Source: Patagioenas fasciata
Taxonomy: Eukaryota > Chordata > Aves > Columbiformes > Columbidae
Assembly (NCBI RefSeq): GCF_037038585.1
Contig: NC_092560.1
Span: 85,669,549 to 85,733,548 of the forward strand
Length of the DNA: 64,000 nt
Reading direction: 5' to 3'
Position 1 is the first letter of the stretch. The number at the start of each line of letters is the position of its first letter. Both the position numbers and the translations under genes were made by a program. Below the pieces are notes generated by a model. It saw nothing but the letters and a program-made list of their open reading frames with translations, had not been told where the DNA came from and searched no databases. This document shows, piece by piece, positions 10,336 through 21,541 of the stretch.

Positions 10336-10817
10336 GGTGAGTGCGGCCGCGGCGAGGGTGACCGTGCCGTTGGAACGGGGGGAGTGGGATGGGCCGGCGC
10401 GGTGAGGAGGCGTTCGGTTCAGTTTCCCTCCTGCCCTTACGGCCGAGTTGGCGAAGCCGGTGGGAGGTGTGTGACCCCGAGGGCAGGTGCGCCGAAGGCT
10501 TACGGTCTGGAGCCGTGTGTCCCTCCGGGACAGCAGTCGCTCCGGGAGCGGCGCAGCCCCCGTTAGTCGGGGGGAGACGTTTCAAACCAGAGCTAAGGCG
10601 CGGTGGCAGGCTCGGTGGCGTGGCGGGTCGGGCGCCGCTTCGGCGGGAGCTCGGGGCGAGGCCCGGCGGGTTCTGTGTCCTGTACGCGCGGCTTTCGTTC
10701 CGCGGCTCTCTGTGTGCGTTTTTGTTTCGTTGCGTTTGTTTTCTGGAGTTTATTTTGCGGGGTTCCAGCGAAACGCGGCACGACCGCTCGCCCGGGGCTG
10801 CCGCGGCGGTCTCAGTG

Positions 10818-10850
10818 CTGCCGCCCTGTGGCGAAACTCGGGTACTGCAG
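10818..10850 (-). promoter_or_regulatory. Two-part CTCF-like site 2
   Basis: Minus strand TGCAGTACC, nine-base spacer, then CCACAGGGCGGCAG. Spans 33 bp like site 1, with a weaker core. This sequence version recurs in D2 and in every array unit. Confidence 0.5.
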
Positions 10851-11127
10851 CGCACGGCCGGGGGAAGAGGCGCCGTTTGACCCGAAGCGGTCAGAAGTGC
10901 CAGAAACCAACGCCAGAACCGGCAGGAGCTGCGGCTTCGCAGTTCTGTCAGCATTGATCTTAGGACTCTGATTTTGATGCTAGTCGTTTTTACTTACATT
11001 ACGCTACAGTGTTCTGTTTGGTACCGCTAGTGGGTAGCAAATAATTGTGCTGTACCACAACGCGAGATGATAATATTTCGTAGATTTATACTGCCAAAGA
11101 GTTTGCAAGTATATTGAAAAGGGGGGA

Positions 11128-11602
11128 ATTCAAGAGAAGCTACCAAGTTAATGTATACTGCGATGAAGTTATAGGAGATGTACCCTTCATTAACCGGTTC
11201 ACGTGAGGTAAATGTTTTCTGACCGCCTGCACGATGAGGGGATGTTTTTCACCTTTTAGATCCTTCTGCATGACAAGAGGGAGACAGGAGATTTAATAAC
11301 ACATTGTTTAGAAGCTGAGAGCTTAGTTTATATTTAACTAATAGATGTGTTGTCAGTGAGAAACTAAACATTTATAACTAACTTCATCAATTATTTCTTA
11401 GGCTAGATATATTGTATGTTCAAAATTTAAAACAATTGTAATTTATGTGTAGCAGCTGTGTGACTATAAGCAATGCAAGAGCATCCAGTTGTGGGAGCAC
11501 TTACAGAGGACGACCTCCAGAGCTCCCCAGTGCAGATGAAAGGAACATTGCCTGCTTAACGGTGTAATTGACTCTGCTGTCAAGCTTATTTCTCCGTTTC
11601 AG
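11128..11602 (+). other. Segment shared with the array unit, ending in a splice acceptor
   Basis: Homologous to 4395-4731 of the unit (copies at about 39970-40444, 48656-48986 and 57231-57561), but with extra AT-rich DNA before the acceptor. The acceptor (TTTCTCCGTTTCAG, ending 11602) is kept in all copies, although the DNA after it differs: in the array it leads into the leader and gag-start piece. A splice role is plausible. Confidence 0.4.
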
Positions 11603-11892
11603 TACGAGCCCGTCCCGTGGCCTCACAGGGCTGTGTCCTGTGGCGGTGCTGTGGGGAAGGGGCGAGATGCTTTCCTGCACCGGTGGATGTGTTTGCTTTT
11701 ATGCTGAGCGTGTCCTAAACGGTGTCAGTTTGTCTTAATGCTGTCTGGCGTTGCTGCAGTTGCTCTGGTTTTTTGAGGATGCCTTGTGTTTTGGGGTGGC
11801 CCGTTTCCCTTGAATCCTCCGTTAGCTCAGCTGCTCTCCTGTCCCTTCTTCTGACTAATTCCTCTGCTTTCTCCTGCTCTATTTTTTTCAGA

Positions 11893-12754
11893 GGCTGAAC
11901 TCTAATTTGGAATTTCTGTGTTTCTGAGGGGGAGCTGTGAACGCCCGATGCTCAGCAGACCCCCCAGCCCAGGCGGGGAATGGAACCTGGGGAGCAGCGC
12001 CCAGGTGGGAGACGCGGCGCCGTCCTCCGTCCCCAGCGTGCGGCAGAGGAGCAGGAGGCGACAGCCGGCCGGGGGCAGATGCCGGGTGCGTCCCCAGCTC
12101 GCCAGAGCTCCCCCCGAGCCTCCTCCCGCGGCCCCGCTCGCCCCGTGCAGCCGCCCCCAGCTCCGGCAGCTCCTGCGAGCCCGTCCCGTGTTCCTGGGCC
12201 GCTCCCAAGCCCCGTCGTGAAGGCGGCAAGCCGGCCCTCGGCACCTCTCCGGTGGCCCCTGCGGAAGGAGCAGGCTGGGGCAGGGGTGAGCTACGGTGCT
12301 AACAGCCGCTGCTTCTTCTCTCCCTCTCCCAGAGGCTGCGCTGAGGATGTGGCCGTTCGCTCCCAGCCCGGGGGATGCCGTTGGCTGCGCCCGCCTCGGG
12401 CTGGCGAGGCTCGTCTGGCAGCGTGGCGGGAGAAGGGACGGGGGAGCACGTCCCGTGCGTGGGCGGGGGCTGCTGCTGCTGGAGCCAGAGAGGTTGGGGA
12501 GAGGAAAAGAGGAAGAAATGCGGGGCCGTCGGCCCAACGTCCGCTTCCTGCGGCGGGCGAGAGAGCGAGCCCCTCTCTCCGGGTGGCGAAGGCTCCCTCT
12601 GCGCGGCGTGCGGCGGGCCGGGGGCCAACGTGCGCGGCAGGGTCCGTGCGCGTATCCTGGAGCGGGACGGCTGCCTGGCGAGCGAGCCAGCGAGGCTCCA
12701 TGTCCCCGAAGCCTCGTCTCGTAGGAGCCCTGACACCCCACCGTGTTCTCCTAG
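11893..12754 (+). other. GC-rich exon-like DNA of block D1
   Basis: Begins after a good acceptor (CTATTTTTTTCAG, ending about 11892). It is open in one plus frame for 260 codons (11980-12759) and in a minus frame for 279 (11902-12741); both are Ala/Pro/Gly/Arg-rich with no recognisable domain. The D2 counterpart (about 40735-41596) keeps both frames, but its overall identity is so high that this says nothing about selection. Treated as possible exon of a plus-strand transcript, coding status unknown. Confidence 0.35.
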
Positions 12755-12866
12755 GCTGAGGACGGCCGAGCGCCCCGAGTTACCGGAGAGGAAGGGAGGA
12801 GAGAAGGAGACGGGAGCGTCTGAGCTGCTCGAAGCCTCCTGGCAGCCACCGAAAGCGAGAGCCGCT
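12755..12866 (+). other. 112-bp exon candidate, block D1 copy
   Basis: Same acceptor and donor as the copy at 3042. Here it lies downstream of the block D1 CpG-island promoter and of acceptors at 11602 and near 11892, so it could be a later exon of a transcript starting near 10 kb. Unrecognised product, possibly non-coding. Confidence 0.45.
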
Positions 12867-12930
12867 GTGAGTCCCTGGCCCTCGGGGCCTCGTCCCCGGC
12901 TTGTGTGTCCTGGTGCCTCCCTGCCCCTCC

Positions 12931-13560
12931 TTGGTGGTGGTTTTGGTTTATTATTATTATTTTAAAATTTTGCTTCCCTATACCTCTCCTTTTCTCTCTG
13001 TTTTTGTGTCCTGCTCCATCTTCTATGGCTGTTTTTCCCTTTTCCATATCTTTGTCTTGATCTGCATCAGTCTCTTTTTTTCCCCACAGTTTCTCTGGCC
13101 TGTTCCCTGCTGTTCTTTTCTTCTCAGTACCTGTACGTGCAGCTCTTATCTCCCACCTTCCTATCTCTTCTTCCTTCCTTGCCCTTCTCTCTCTATTCGT
13201 TTGTCTCGCTCACTGTTGCTGGCGTTTTTTGTTCAGCATCTCAGCGTTCCATTCCTCCTTCCTGTTCATCTCTTATTCTTTCTGACCTTTAATGCTGCTC
13301 CCTGTCCCATTGTTTCTCGCTGTATCCCTGTGTCCTGCTCCCTACCCACAGTCATATTCTTCCCTGTCCTGTTGGCCATCCCAGGTTTCTTCCTCCATTT
13401 CCTCTTTCAGCTGGGTGTCTGCTGCCACCGTTTCACCGCGGTTGCCCCGTCTTCTGCTACAGAAGTACCAGACAGACAGAAGGAATCCAGAGCGGTCTGC
13501 CCGTACAAGGTACGGCTGGGACGCGTGTCTGCGTTTTTCCTGAGGTACTTGTAGAGTGGA
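12931..13560 (+). repeat. Diverged, CpG-poor relative of the array pyrimidine tract
   Basis: After ~130 bp of unrelated DNA (12931-13062), the segment 13063-13305 aligns with 3218-3440 of the unit and 13305-13440 continues with what lies at 4151-4270 in the unit. The ~700 bp that separate these parts in the array, including the LTR-like piece, are absent here. Nearly every CpG of the array version is TpG or CpA here. This looks like the older, uninterrupted form. Confidence 0.6.
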
Positions 13561-14780
13561 CTTTAAAGTTAACATTAAGAATGCACCGACTCTCCTTCTA
13601 TATTTTTAATACGAAATATTTTACCAGAAGTACTAAAAATAAGGTCTGTTCTGGAGCACGGTACACCTGTGCAGAGCTCACCTCCCTCTGGTTATTTTCT
13701 CTTCCTGAAAGCGTAATCTTCTGTTTCTGTGGGCTTACTATTGAATGATACTATGGAAATGATTTTGTACTAAAAGAGGAAAGGAGGTGTTTGTAAGAGT
13801 TCAGATGTCCAGAAGAAACAACCTGATTCAATGACAAATGCTTTGTTCTTTTTCACTCAATAGGTTTTTAAAATATCTTAGAATAGTACTCAAAAAGCTG
13901 ACAGAGATACAGGCACCTGGGCAAATCGGTTTTGTTCTGCGTGTTTGCCAGGTGTTCCCAAGAAGCACTTTCAGCCTCGTAACTGGTGGCGGTGAGTCCA
14001 TGTGTGGTTTGGATGAGTTATTGTTTCAATAGTGACTTTTTTCTCTTAACCTACAGTGTGTAGTTCTGACTTCAGTTGGTAAGAAATCTTCCAAAACGGC
14101 AGCATTCCTCATTCCAAGAAGCTGCATTTTATGAACCTGCCCTCCGAGTGGATCTTCCCAGGTGATGTAGTGGGCAGTGGCCTCATCAACAACAGGACTG
14201 TTCATTTTCTTTGAAACAACCAACCAAAGTCCATTTCCTTCCGCAGAGCCCAGCACAGCAGGCCTGGCAAAGGTTGGTGGCACCGCTGGGCTTTGGGTTC
14301 CCGGTTGCGACAGTCGAGCTGTCACGGTCACAGAAACGTGTTCCCCTGTGTGCTGCAGTGCAGCCAAAAGTGTTCGTGAGTCTGACGCTCCTTTTTCGTA
14401 GCCTTATGCTGCACTGCAGGAATGGGGATATTTATTTATTTTTTAAAGTAAACCCATGTCTTCTATCTCAGTGATTTTCCTATCAATGAAACTTAAAGCA
14501 AATGGTCTAATTTACATGTTGACTTCCATAGTTAAGAGTAATTGTTAAGTAGGTGCAGCATATAATTTATTAGGTGTACTTAAGCAGGTGGGTATTTGTT
14601 CTAAAAATTGAAAAAGAGAGGCAACTGGATGCGATGAGTGTTTTCCCCAATATCTGACAGCGTGCTCTGACGTACTTTGTTTCTGTCTGGCTCTCAGTGG
14701 CGCTTTTCCCTGGCAGGTCGGGGTGTCCCTCGTGCTTGAGCCGTGCAGCTGGCCACGTGTCACTGCTCATCGTGCCACAC
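13561..14780. other. Single-copy DNA, no supported gene
   Basis: AT-richer than its neighbours. A minus-strand frame (14026-14367) has a protein-like run (AHYITWEDPLGGQVHKMQLL and following) but no recognisable family or clear splice sites. It is noted as unidentified. Confidence 0.3.
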
Positions 14781-15130
14781 GCCAAGTGTGAATCGATAGC
14801 TCTGTCTAAATATACATAAATGTAATAATATGATTGTAACAATATGCCAACATCTGCAAGTCTAGAAAGATATTTGTGTCCAAAGAGAAGGCTAAACAGG
14901 TGCGTAAGTATAAATGGATATTCTAGATAATAAGTGGTGATATATATAAACATAAACAGATATTCTGTATAAGTTTAAGCAGATATATACATGTAAATGC
15001 ATACGCAAGTGTGTAGATGTCTAAGTAGATATACATTACAGTGGAAATAGATGATATATATGAATCAAATATATTCCCTAAATACATACGTATGTGTAAA
15101 AAGAGACATAGGAGTCAATGTCAGTGATGT
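14781..15130. repeat. Degenerate AT-rich repeat (TAAACAGATATT-like)
   Basis: Irregular repetition of words such as TAAACAGATATT, TAAGCAGATATA and TAAGTAGATATA over ~350 bp. Similar words occur in the AT-rich block of the array unit (2640-2770), suggesting shared origin. No gene. Confidence 0.45.
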
Positions 15131-15516
15131 ACAAGGTTTTTAAAATGCAAAGAAATTCTGTTTATAGAAAGGATTAAAAAACTCATCCTTACCCGGAAAT
15201 GTCTCTGGCGGGTGCACTTGAGGGAAAGGCCTGAGCTGCCCCCAGGGAGCAGAACGGCACCCGCACCTGGTCAGCGGTGGGAGCAGGGGCTGGGGGGCTC
15301 TGTGTGCGAGCCAGACGCTTCGTTCCATAACTGCGGCAGCCGGGGAGCTGCTGCGAGCTCTCTGCTGAGTGACTGACTGTGTGGTGATGGTTTTTACTAC
15401 TCACAGGGCACTGGGCGAGCCCAATTTAGTTTTCTTGTAATCTAACTTAAGTAAAAGCGTACTGAATAGAATTAATCACCCGACTTACAAGGCTGTGTGT
15501 CGTCTTTGTGTTTGTG

Positions 15517-15538
15517 TTTTTTTTTTTTTTTTTTTTTT
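15517..15538 (+). repeat. Poly(T) run of 22
   Basis: Uninterrupted T run; on the minus strand it could be the poly(A) tail of a retroposed sequence, but I could not identify a body next to it. The purine-rich stretch at 15655-15755 (AGAAATAGA words) is a simple repeat. Confidence 0.6.
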
Positions 15539-15759
15539 GAATACGCTCTCTGCTTCATGTTGCTGGGAAAACCGTGTGCTGTAAAGTTCTGCTCATATTT
15601 ACCAAAAGCAGCTACAGGTTACACTGGACATCTGTGAGATCAGGTGTGGTTTGTACTTCGCAGGGAAAGAAACAGAAAACAGGAAAAGAAATAGAACGAG
15701 AATTAATAGAAGTAGAAATAATAGAAATAGATGGGGTCGAATAGAAACAGAACAGAGCA

Positions 15760-16330
15760 GAGCGTCGTGCCGGATATGCAAATCTCCTCGGGGCTCGGGC
15801 AGGGAGGTGAGTAGGCGGGGAGAATGCAAATTGAGATTCGAAGCCTGCAAATCAGATTGCGAGAGATAAGAGGAGGGGCGGGGCGCGTGGGAACGACAGG
15901 CGGGGCGAGGATGGGGCGGAGAAATGCAAATCAGAGGCGTGGCTACGCAAATAGGGCACTAGAGAGCTCGAACGGGCCGCCGGGAGGTTCCGCCGAGGAG
16001 GGTTCTCTGGGTGGGGTGGTTCTCTAGAGCGGATTTTCTGTTCCGCGTTGTCCCGGGTGGCTCGTTTGCTGTGGGTGATCCCGGGTGGTCACCTCGGTGC
16101 AGGTCACCCCCGCACACAAGCGCACGTTCAGCCCCGGTTCCGCGCATGCGCGGTGGCGCCCCGGTGCTCCCGCGGTGCACCGCCCGCCGGGTGTCGCTGG
16201 TGCTGCCGCCCGGTGGCCACAGCGCGGTACTGCAGCCCGGCGCGGGGAGTGCGGCATCGGGCTCAAACCAGAGCTCAAGCCCTGCGCTTGTGGGACGGCC
16301 TAGTAGAGCTGGGCTTCGGTTTGGAGGAGT
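15760..16330 (+). promoter_or_regulatory. Diverged promoter with three octamer motifs and NRF1 core
   Basis: Three exact ATGCAAAT octamers (near 15776, 15824 and 15924) and a near match (ACGCAAAT) lie in GC-rich DNA with GGGGCGGGG. A palindromic NRF1 core GCGCATGCGC is at 16142-16151, and a two-part CTCF-like site at 16203-16235. The words AAATCAGATTGCGAG and AAACCAGAGCT tie it to the D1 promoter, so it looks like an older single-copy relative. Octamers bind POU factors (Oct-1, Oct-2, Oct-4). The transcript is unknown. Confidence 0.5.
16203..16235 (-). promoter_or_regulatory. Two-part CTCF-like site 3
   Basis: Minus strand TGCAGTACC, nine-base spacer, then CCACCGGGCGGCAG, again 33 bp. It lies in the diverged promoter, so the geometry is older than the recent duplications. 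Confidence 0.55.
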
Positions 16331-16704
16331 TTTAATGCACGTGTTAAATTCCAGAGGAAAACTTTGTCCAGTCAGTTAATTGATACGGTTTTAGTGGCAT
16401 GTTTTACATGTTAATATACAAAGCAGGGTTACAGTGTTCTGTAACATGCATAGGAGGACGTATATTTAAGACAATTCTAGATGTAAACAAGCATTATGGT
16501 TCTTATTGGGATATTTTGGCATCTAAACTCTTAAATGGGGGAAAACGTGTGAAGCTCCTGCTAGAACCGCTGCAGGGTGGTGAAGAATGAATGTGGGACA
16601 GATCACGTTTAGATGCTTCACTCCGGTCACTTTCAGTCCATAAAGAAGCCAAATAACATGTTTGTGATTTATAAACGTTACTTTAATGTTCATGGTTTTT
16701 GCAG

Positions 16705-16794
16705 GTCACACATCCCAGGGTCTCAGCTGCTGCAGTTCACATAATGTACAGTGAACAGGAGGCGCTGGGTGTCCCTAAAGCGCGCTTCAAATCT
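16705..16794 (+). other. Protein-like exon candidate A (30 codons)
   Basis: Acceptor GGTTTTTGCAG ends at 16704 and donor GTAGGG begins at 16795. The exon is exactly 90 nt; one frame is open (VTHPRVSAAAVHIMYSEQEA and on), the other two are closed. Composition is that of a real protein. The gene is not recognised. It may belong with candidates B and C on the same strand. Confidence 0.4.
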
Positions 16795-17576
16795 GTAGGG
16801 TACTCTTACCTGGAACCCTCATTTGACATTTACCATCTTTGGTTTTCTGAGTGTGTTCAACTAAGTAGTAGTTTATTTTTAATGCATCATATTCAATTTA
16901 TGTTAAAATACTTTCTTTCTAGTCTGTGAAAGTATGCAACGTGACTCAATATGTTTGAATTGTAATTATTGGCCAGGTGACACGTAGTGGAAATAATCTT
17001 TATTATGATAGTGATGTTTTTCTCAAGGATTTTGCTAAGAAAAGCGAATTTCTCAGATTAAATGGGTAGAAGTCAGCCAATACTTTTTCAAAGAATGTGA
17101 GTTTGTCTCTACCTCTGTGACTAGTTGGAAGTATTCAGGTGTACATAATGTATACATTAAAAACAAATAAAGGCATCACTGATGTTCTGTTGTTGTGTAT
17201 GGGTGTTTTTTCCTGTTGCTTCATAGTGGTCCAGACAAACTAAACAGAACACAACAGCAGAGTATGAGTCAGTGCACCTGGAGCTGGATCGTGTCATCTT
17301 GATCTTTATCACGAGACGTGTGATTCAATCACACTAAAAGAATATTACCAAATTGATATATGTCCACCTGTAAAATAATCGCTACATGCTTCGGTACAGT
17401 CTGTGTAGTTATGACAACATAATTTAGATAGCAGCAATTTTTAACCTGTTTTTTCCCTGGTAAATAATTTGTGAAGATAGAATGGAAGAAAAAGATTAAC
17501 AAAAGTTCATAAAAAAAAAAATAGATTTTGTTATGATTTCCATTCAATTTCTGATCTGTTTACTTTTGTTTTACAG

Positions 17577-17644
17577 TTATCTCAAAATTCCTGGATACAG
17601 AGCAACTGCTTTCCATTTCGGCACAGGTTCCAAAGCAGGATAAG
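17577..17644 (+). other. Protein-like exon candidate B (68 nt)
   Basis: Acceptor TTTTGTTTTACAG is strong and the donor AAG/GTATGT is good. Two frames are open: one reads ISKFLDTEQLLSISAQVPKQ, the other LSQNSWIQSNCF. The second is in phase with candidate A. No family recognised. Confidence 0.4.
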
Positions 17645-20600
17645 GTATGTTTCAAAATGCACCTTAGATGAGCAGTTACCTGGCTATATATAAGTGTGGC
17701 ACCTATGCATGATATGGTAGGAAAAAGACTGCGCCTTACAAAGACACGGACTAATGTTGTCATAGTCTGAGAGTGTATCTTATTGTACAGCAGCAGGAGA
17801 TTCTATAGGAAAACATTAGAAACATTTGGGTTTGCTTCAATATCACGTTTATCTTAATTTATACAAACTGACTGCAAAAGCTGTTGACTTTTTCATCACT
17901 CCCCACTCTCATTCTCTGTAAATGTTCATCCTGTTTGACAGTACCAGGATGAGAGAGGAATTTTCTTCACATCAGCATAAAAGGAAAAAGTGTTAACAGA
18001 CATTTACTCTCTTATTTTTGGAGGTTAATACAATTTTTAATAGCCAAAAGAAAATTAGGCATCTTTCTTACTAGAAATTAAATACTTTCTTAGCTTTTAG
18101 GTAAGACAAATTAAGATAAATCAGTCTTTATTGTCTAGAAAGATCATTTTGAAAATGGTTCTTAAGAAGCACTCTTGACCTGGCTCGGCTGTGCTTGTAA
18201 TGCAGATAAACCGGTATCGATCACTGAGTCAGCTGTGTGAACACGCGAGGTCAGCGATGGGACGTGGCTGTCGGTTCCCGTGACACAGACGCTGCACGAG
18301 CCAAGCGCAGGTTTTTCGTGCAGATGTTCCGTGTTCCCCCCGCACAGCACCGGACAGAAAACGAAGCACGTCCTGGCAGAGCATCAGCCAGAACAGTGTC
18401 TGGCAGCCCCTTCTGCGGGCGGTTCTCGCCTCGGCCCGTGCTTTTCTGCTGGCCTGTGAATGCAAGGAGCAGCAATGTAGTGAAGAACTGATTCCTGTGA
18501 AGTTTTCCCAGGGTCCTGTCTTAGGGATTAAAAGAGTGCCCTGCTCTTATCTGTCACCTTCAATCACATGTCTTACCAGGTGCACCAAAATGAAATGTGG
18601 ATAAAAGCGCTTATTGCTAAAAGCATAAATAGACAATAGAGCTATAAATGCTTATAACAAGATAGTTTCCTTGAAGGACAAGCAATAGTTGGTGTGTTGA
18701 TGTTAAAGCTTCATCAGGAAGGCATTTTCTTGCTCAGCGCAGGTTCAGTCTGTGAGCGCGTTGTGCCCCGTGTTGCAGCCCCTGGAGCCTCAGGAGCTGG
18801 TGAACAGGGGAGGCTCCGTCACAGAGCGCCCGGGAGAGCTACTGAATGTTCTTCAGGTTCATGTTCCTTACAACCCCCTCTTTCCCCCTCAGGATTTATA
18901 GAGAATTTCACCTCTGAAGTCTTCTGGGAGCTGGAGACAGACAGAATCTTTGCCTTGAAAATCACTCCAGTGATCACTTCAGGATCTTTCAGAGAGAGAT
19001 TTTGTTCATCAGACCTTGTCTTGTATATTGATCTGTACGTTAACACGTGCACTACAAATATCAAACCAAGATAAACACGTGTAGCTCACTACTGGATCTG
19101 GGTTAGACCAGACACAGCAGTAACCGCTGTGGGCCTGAGGCAGCGGAACCTCAGCTTTTTTCTACCAAGCATATTGTAACCGTTCCATTATAAGTTGCAT
19201 TTGCCTGCTGTACCTGAGTAGGATATTTCTGCCAATGCGTTGGAGGCTTCTGCTTGCCTGTGTTCATGCTGGTGTGCCAGCATCCTAGGGACTTACAACT
19301 TTGTCACCTCTCCGTGTCTTCTCGCGGGCTGACTTGACTGCTTCCTCAATGACTTATCTAATGCCAGTTAAAGCAATCAGGTACAGGCTCGGTCAAGGTT
19401 GTAGTAAATGCAGAAAAATCTCTTTAATGACACATCAGAAAGCTGAATGTTTGTTGCTCCCAGCTTTCATTGCAGAGATCTGTAACACGAAGGAAAGATC
19501 AGGTGTGTGACTAAAGCTGGCTGGATGTCTTCGTGTATACAGAGGACCATGCACACCGAACTTGTAACTGCGCTGTTTCCAATCGCAACTGGCCACAATA
19601 TAGCAGAGCATGTTATCAATGTTAATTCAAGAGCTAACTCCATTGCTTTTATTAAATGCTGGATTGACCTATTCAGTGTGTTCCACTCTCCATACAAGTT
19701 TTCATTGCAGAATGTCCCCAGCTGTCCGTGTGTGGGAGGTGACTCCGATTCAGGTCCCCTTAGTTAGAAAAGAGTAGATGGGGTACTCAAGGACCATAAA
19801 CAAAAAAACCCCAACACCTTTTATTTTGCAGCTTGGCCCAAGTAGCAGGAAGATTTACGCTGCTTAAGCCAAATTGGTGAACAGTTTAACAGCCAAAGGG
19901 TTTACACAAAGGAGTTTTGTGGCTCTAAGCCTTAGGTTATACTGCTCATAGAGGGAGAGGAGATGAAATAAGGGTGTAGGAAAGGAAAAGAGAAGCAAAG
20001 AAGGAGAACGAAAGGCCCGTCCCCTCCCATGTCAGCCCGCGGCCTTTGTCTGCGGGCCTCGGCTGGTGTTGGGATGTAAATCGCGATTCACCTTCTCCTG
20101 AGTGCCCCATCTGCTGCTGGACACGGTGTCCATACGGGATTGTTTTTGCTCTGAGTGACCCATTGCTGCGGGATGAGCTGTTGTTGCCATAATGTCTGAG
20201 ACATAATTCTGTTGAGTCTCTGGCGCAGGAGGCAGATGGTGCTTGTCTGAAAAACCCCCAGTTTCAATCACTACAAGTGTTCATGGTTTGTTCAACATGA
20301 ACGTTCTCTCATCCTAAGGGGGACTGTCAATTGGCAATCTTGGTGAGATGCGTTACTGGAGAAATCGTGTCATCGGTGAAATCAAGTGCTTCCTCTTATG
20401 AAATCTGTGTATATAAGCAAATTAAAGGTATCTGGACAAAACAAAACATCCTTAAGAGACCCTCCTGTCTCAGTCATTCTGGCTGGGGTCTGAGTGGCTG
20501 GAACATGAGGGTGGGCAGGATCAGGGCAGTGAGCAGCAGGGAACACCAAGAGTCACTCATCCTTTCTTCTCAGGACAGCACCGCACTGTGATCATCTGCA

Positions 20601-21438
20601 GTGCTCAGAATCCTGTGATTTAACAGCACAAATTCTTCTATCATGCAATAGTTCCCACATCTGGTATCTTCTCAGCCAGGAACAAGATGGGTTTAGGGAG
20701 GGGATTGCAGATGTAAAGCGTTACCTGCAGTGTGTGGAAAGAAGATGCTCAGAGCCATGAACTGGTTGAGAACTGGGGGTCCCCGGTCTGCAGTTGGTGT
20801 TTTGTCTGCTCATCAGACACTGGCGCTAAGTGCTCAAGCAAACTTTCCTTTCCACAGCCAGGCCCACCTGGGAGTTGGTTGAATGCATGAGCTGTCTTTA
20901 AAGAACACGTGAATTTATCTGATTCTCCGCTGGATTTTTTTCCCCCGTAGCTTTATGCCACCAGATTTGTTGCATTAATATGTTACTTACATAATTCCCT
21001 GCAGACCCACCTCTCAAGCCTCTTGTCATGTTACTTACCTGACACATTCAATGCCTATACATCTCAGTAACAGTGTGCATCTTTGTACAACACAAACATG
21101 TGCGTGTGTGTATGCACATAAAGGTATGTAATTTGGGTCAAATCTTTATTTGCTGTATGTAAGTATGATAACACAACTTGCAGAAAAACACAACCTACCA
21201 ATAAAAACAAGTTTCAGCTTAGGCTTTAGGTGGGTGTCTCTGGTCTGTCATTGCTGGTTTTGTGCTGATCTTCTTTCTGTCTCCATTCACTGGAATCACA
21301 TCCTCCGTTCAACTGCTGCAAGTCTGCACAGCCAGTCTGTTCAAGACAGTCAGTTTAAGCGTATTCTATTTAAAAGAAAGAAGTCTTTGGACACTCTGAG
21401 TTTACAGCTCTGTTCCGAAAGGGCACAAGTTAATACAG
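17645..21438. other. Single-copy AT-rich DNA, no supported gene
   Basis: Several acceptor-like sites (for example ending 18893, 19711 and 20462) lack a matching donor or a convincing frame. The A-rich and GC-rich stretch at 19780-20280 could be an old LTR on the minus strand but shows no diagnostic ends. Confidence 0.35.
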
Positions 21439-21541
21439 GTGGATCAACATTATGTAAATGCCATAGGACAAAATGTGGCTACTGTTGTTTATCTGCTACA
21501 ATTTCTGCAGCGTTTTCAGACAATTTTAGAAGTAGACTCTT
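21439..21541 (+). other. Protein-like exon candidate C (103 nt)
   Basis: Acceptor TTAATACAG ends at 21438, donor GTAAGG starts at 21542. The frame reads VDQHYVNAIGQNVATVVYLL and continues as a helical, leucine-rich run (LQFLQRFQTILEVDS). It starts in phase 0, as candidate A does. The product is unrecognised; a helical domain of a cytoplasmic protein would fit. It could equally be a pseudogene exon, since neighbours were not found. Confidence 0.45.

Larger units (their letters stand above)
8600..10900 (+). promoter_or_regulatory. CpG island, block D1
   Basis: About 2.3 kb of dense CpG, GC-rich DNA with GC boxes. It covers two CTCF-like sites, a modular CCAAT promoter and a splice donor. Long reading frames on both strands here are low-complexity (Ala, Gly, Arg, Pro) and I do not accept them as genes. 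Counterpart at 37450-39740. Confidence 0.75.
5192..12930 (+). repeat. Duplicated block D1 (about 7.74 kb)
   Basis: Matches 34038-41772 in the same orientation with very few differences (offset 28842-28848 bp). It contains retroviral pol remnants, an LTR end with primer site, a minus-strand fragment of unclear origin, a 2-kb CpG island with a modular promoter, two CTCF-like sites and GC-rich exon-like DNA shared with the array unit. Its left edge is joined to the gag-start piece of the detached unit; its right edge runs into single-copy DNA at 12931. Confidence 0.92.

Noticed and set aside
11902-12741. 279-codon minus-strand frame in the GC-rich DNA of block D1 (and its D2 copy)
   Set aside because: Composition is Arg/Pro/Ala/Gly, typical of CpG-rich DNA; no domain, no splice context on that strand, and overlapped by equally long plus-strand frames.
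20600-20625. Possible CR1 LINE end (ATCCTGTGATT-like word)
   Set aside because: Only one copy of the word, not the tandem 8-bp repeat that ends CR1, and no reverse-transcriptase coding DNA next to it.
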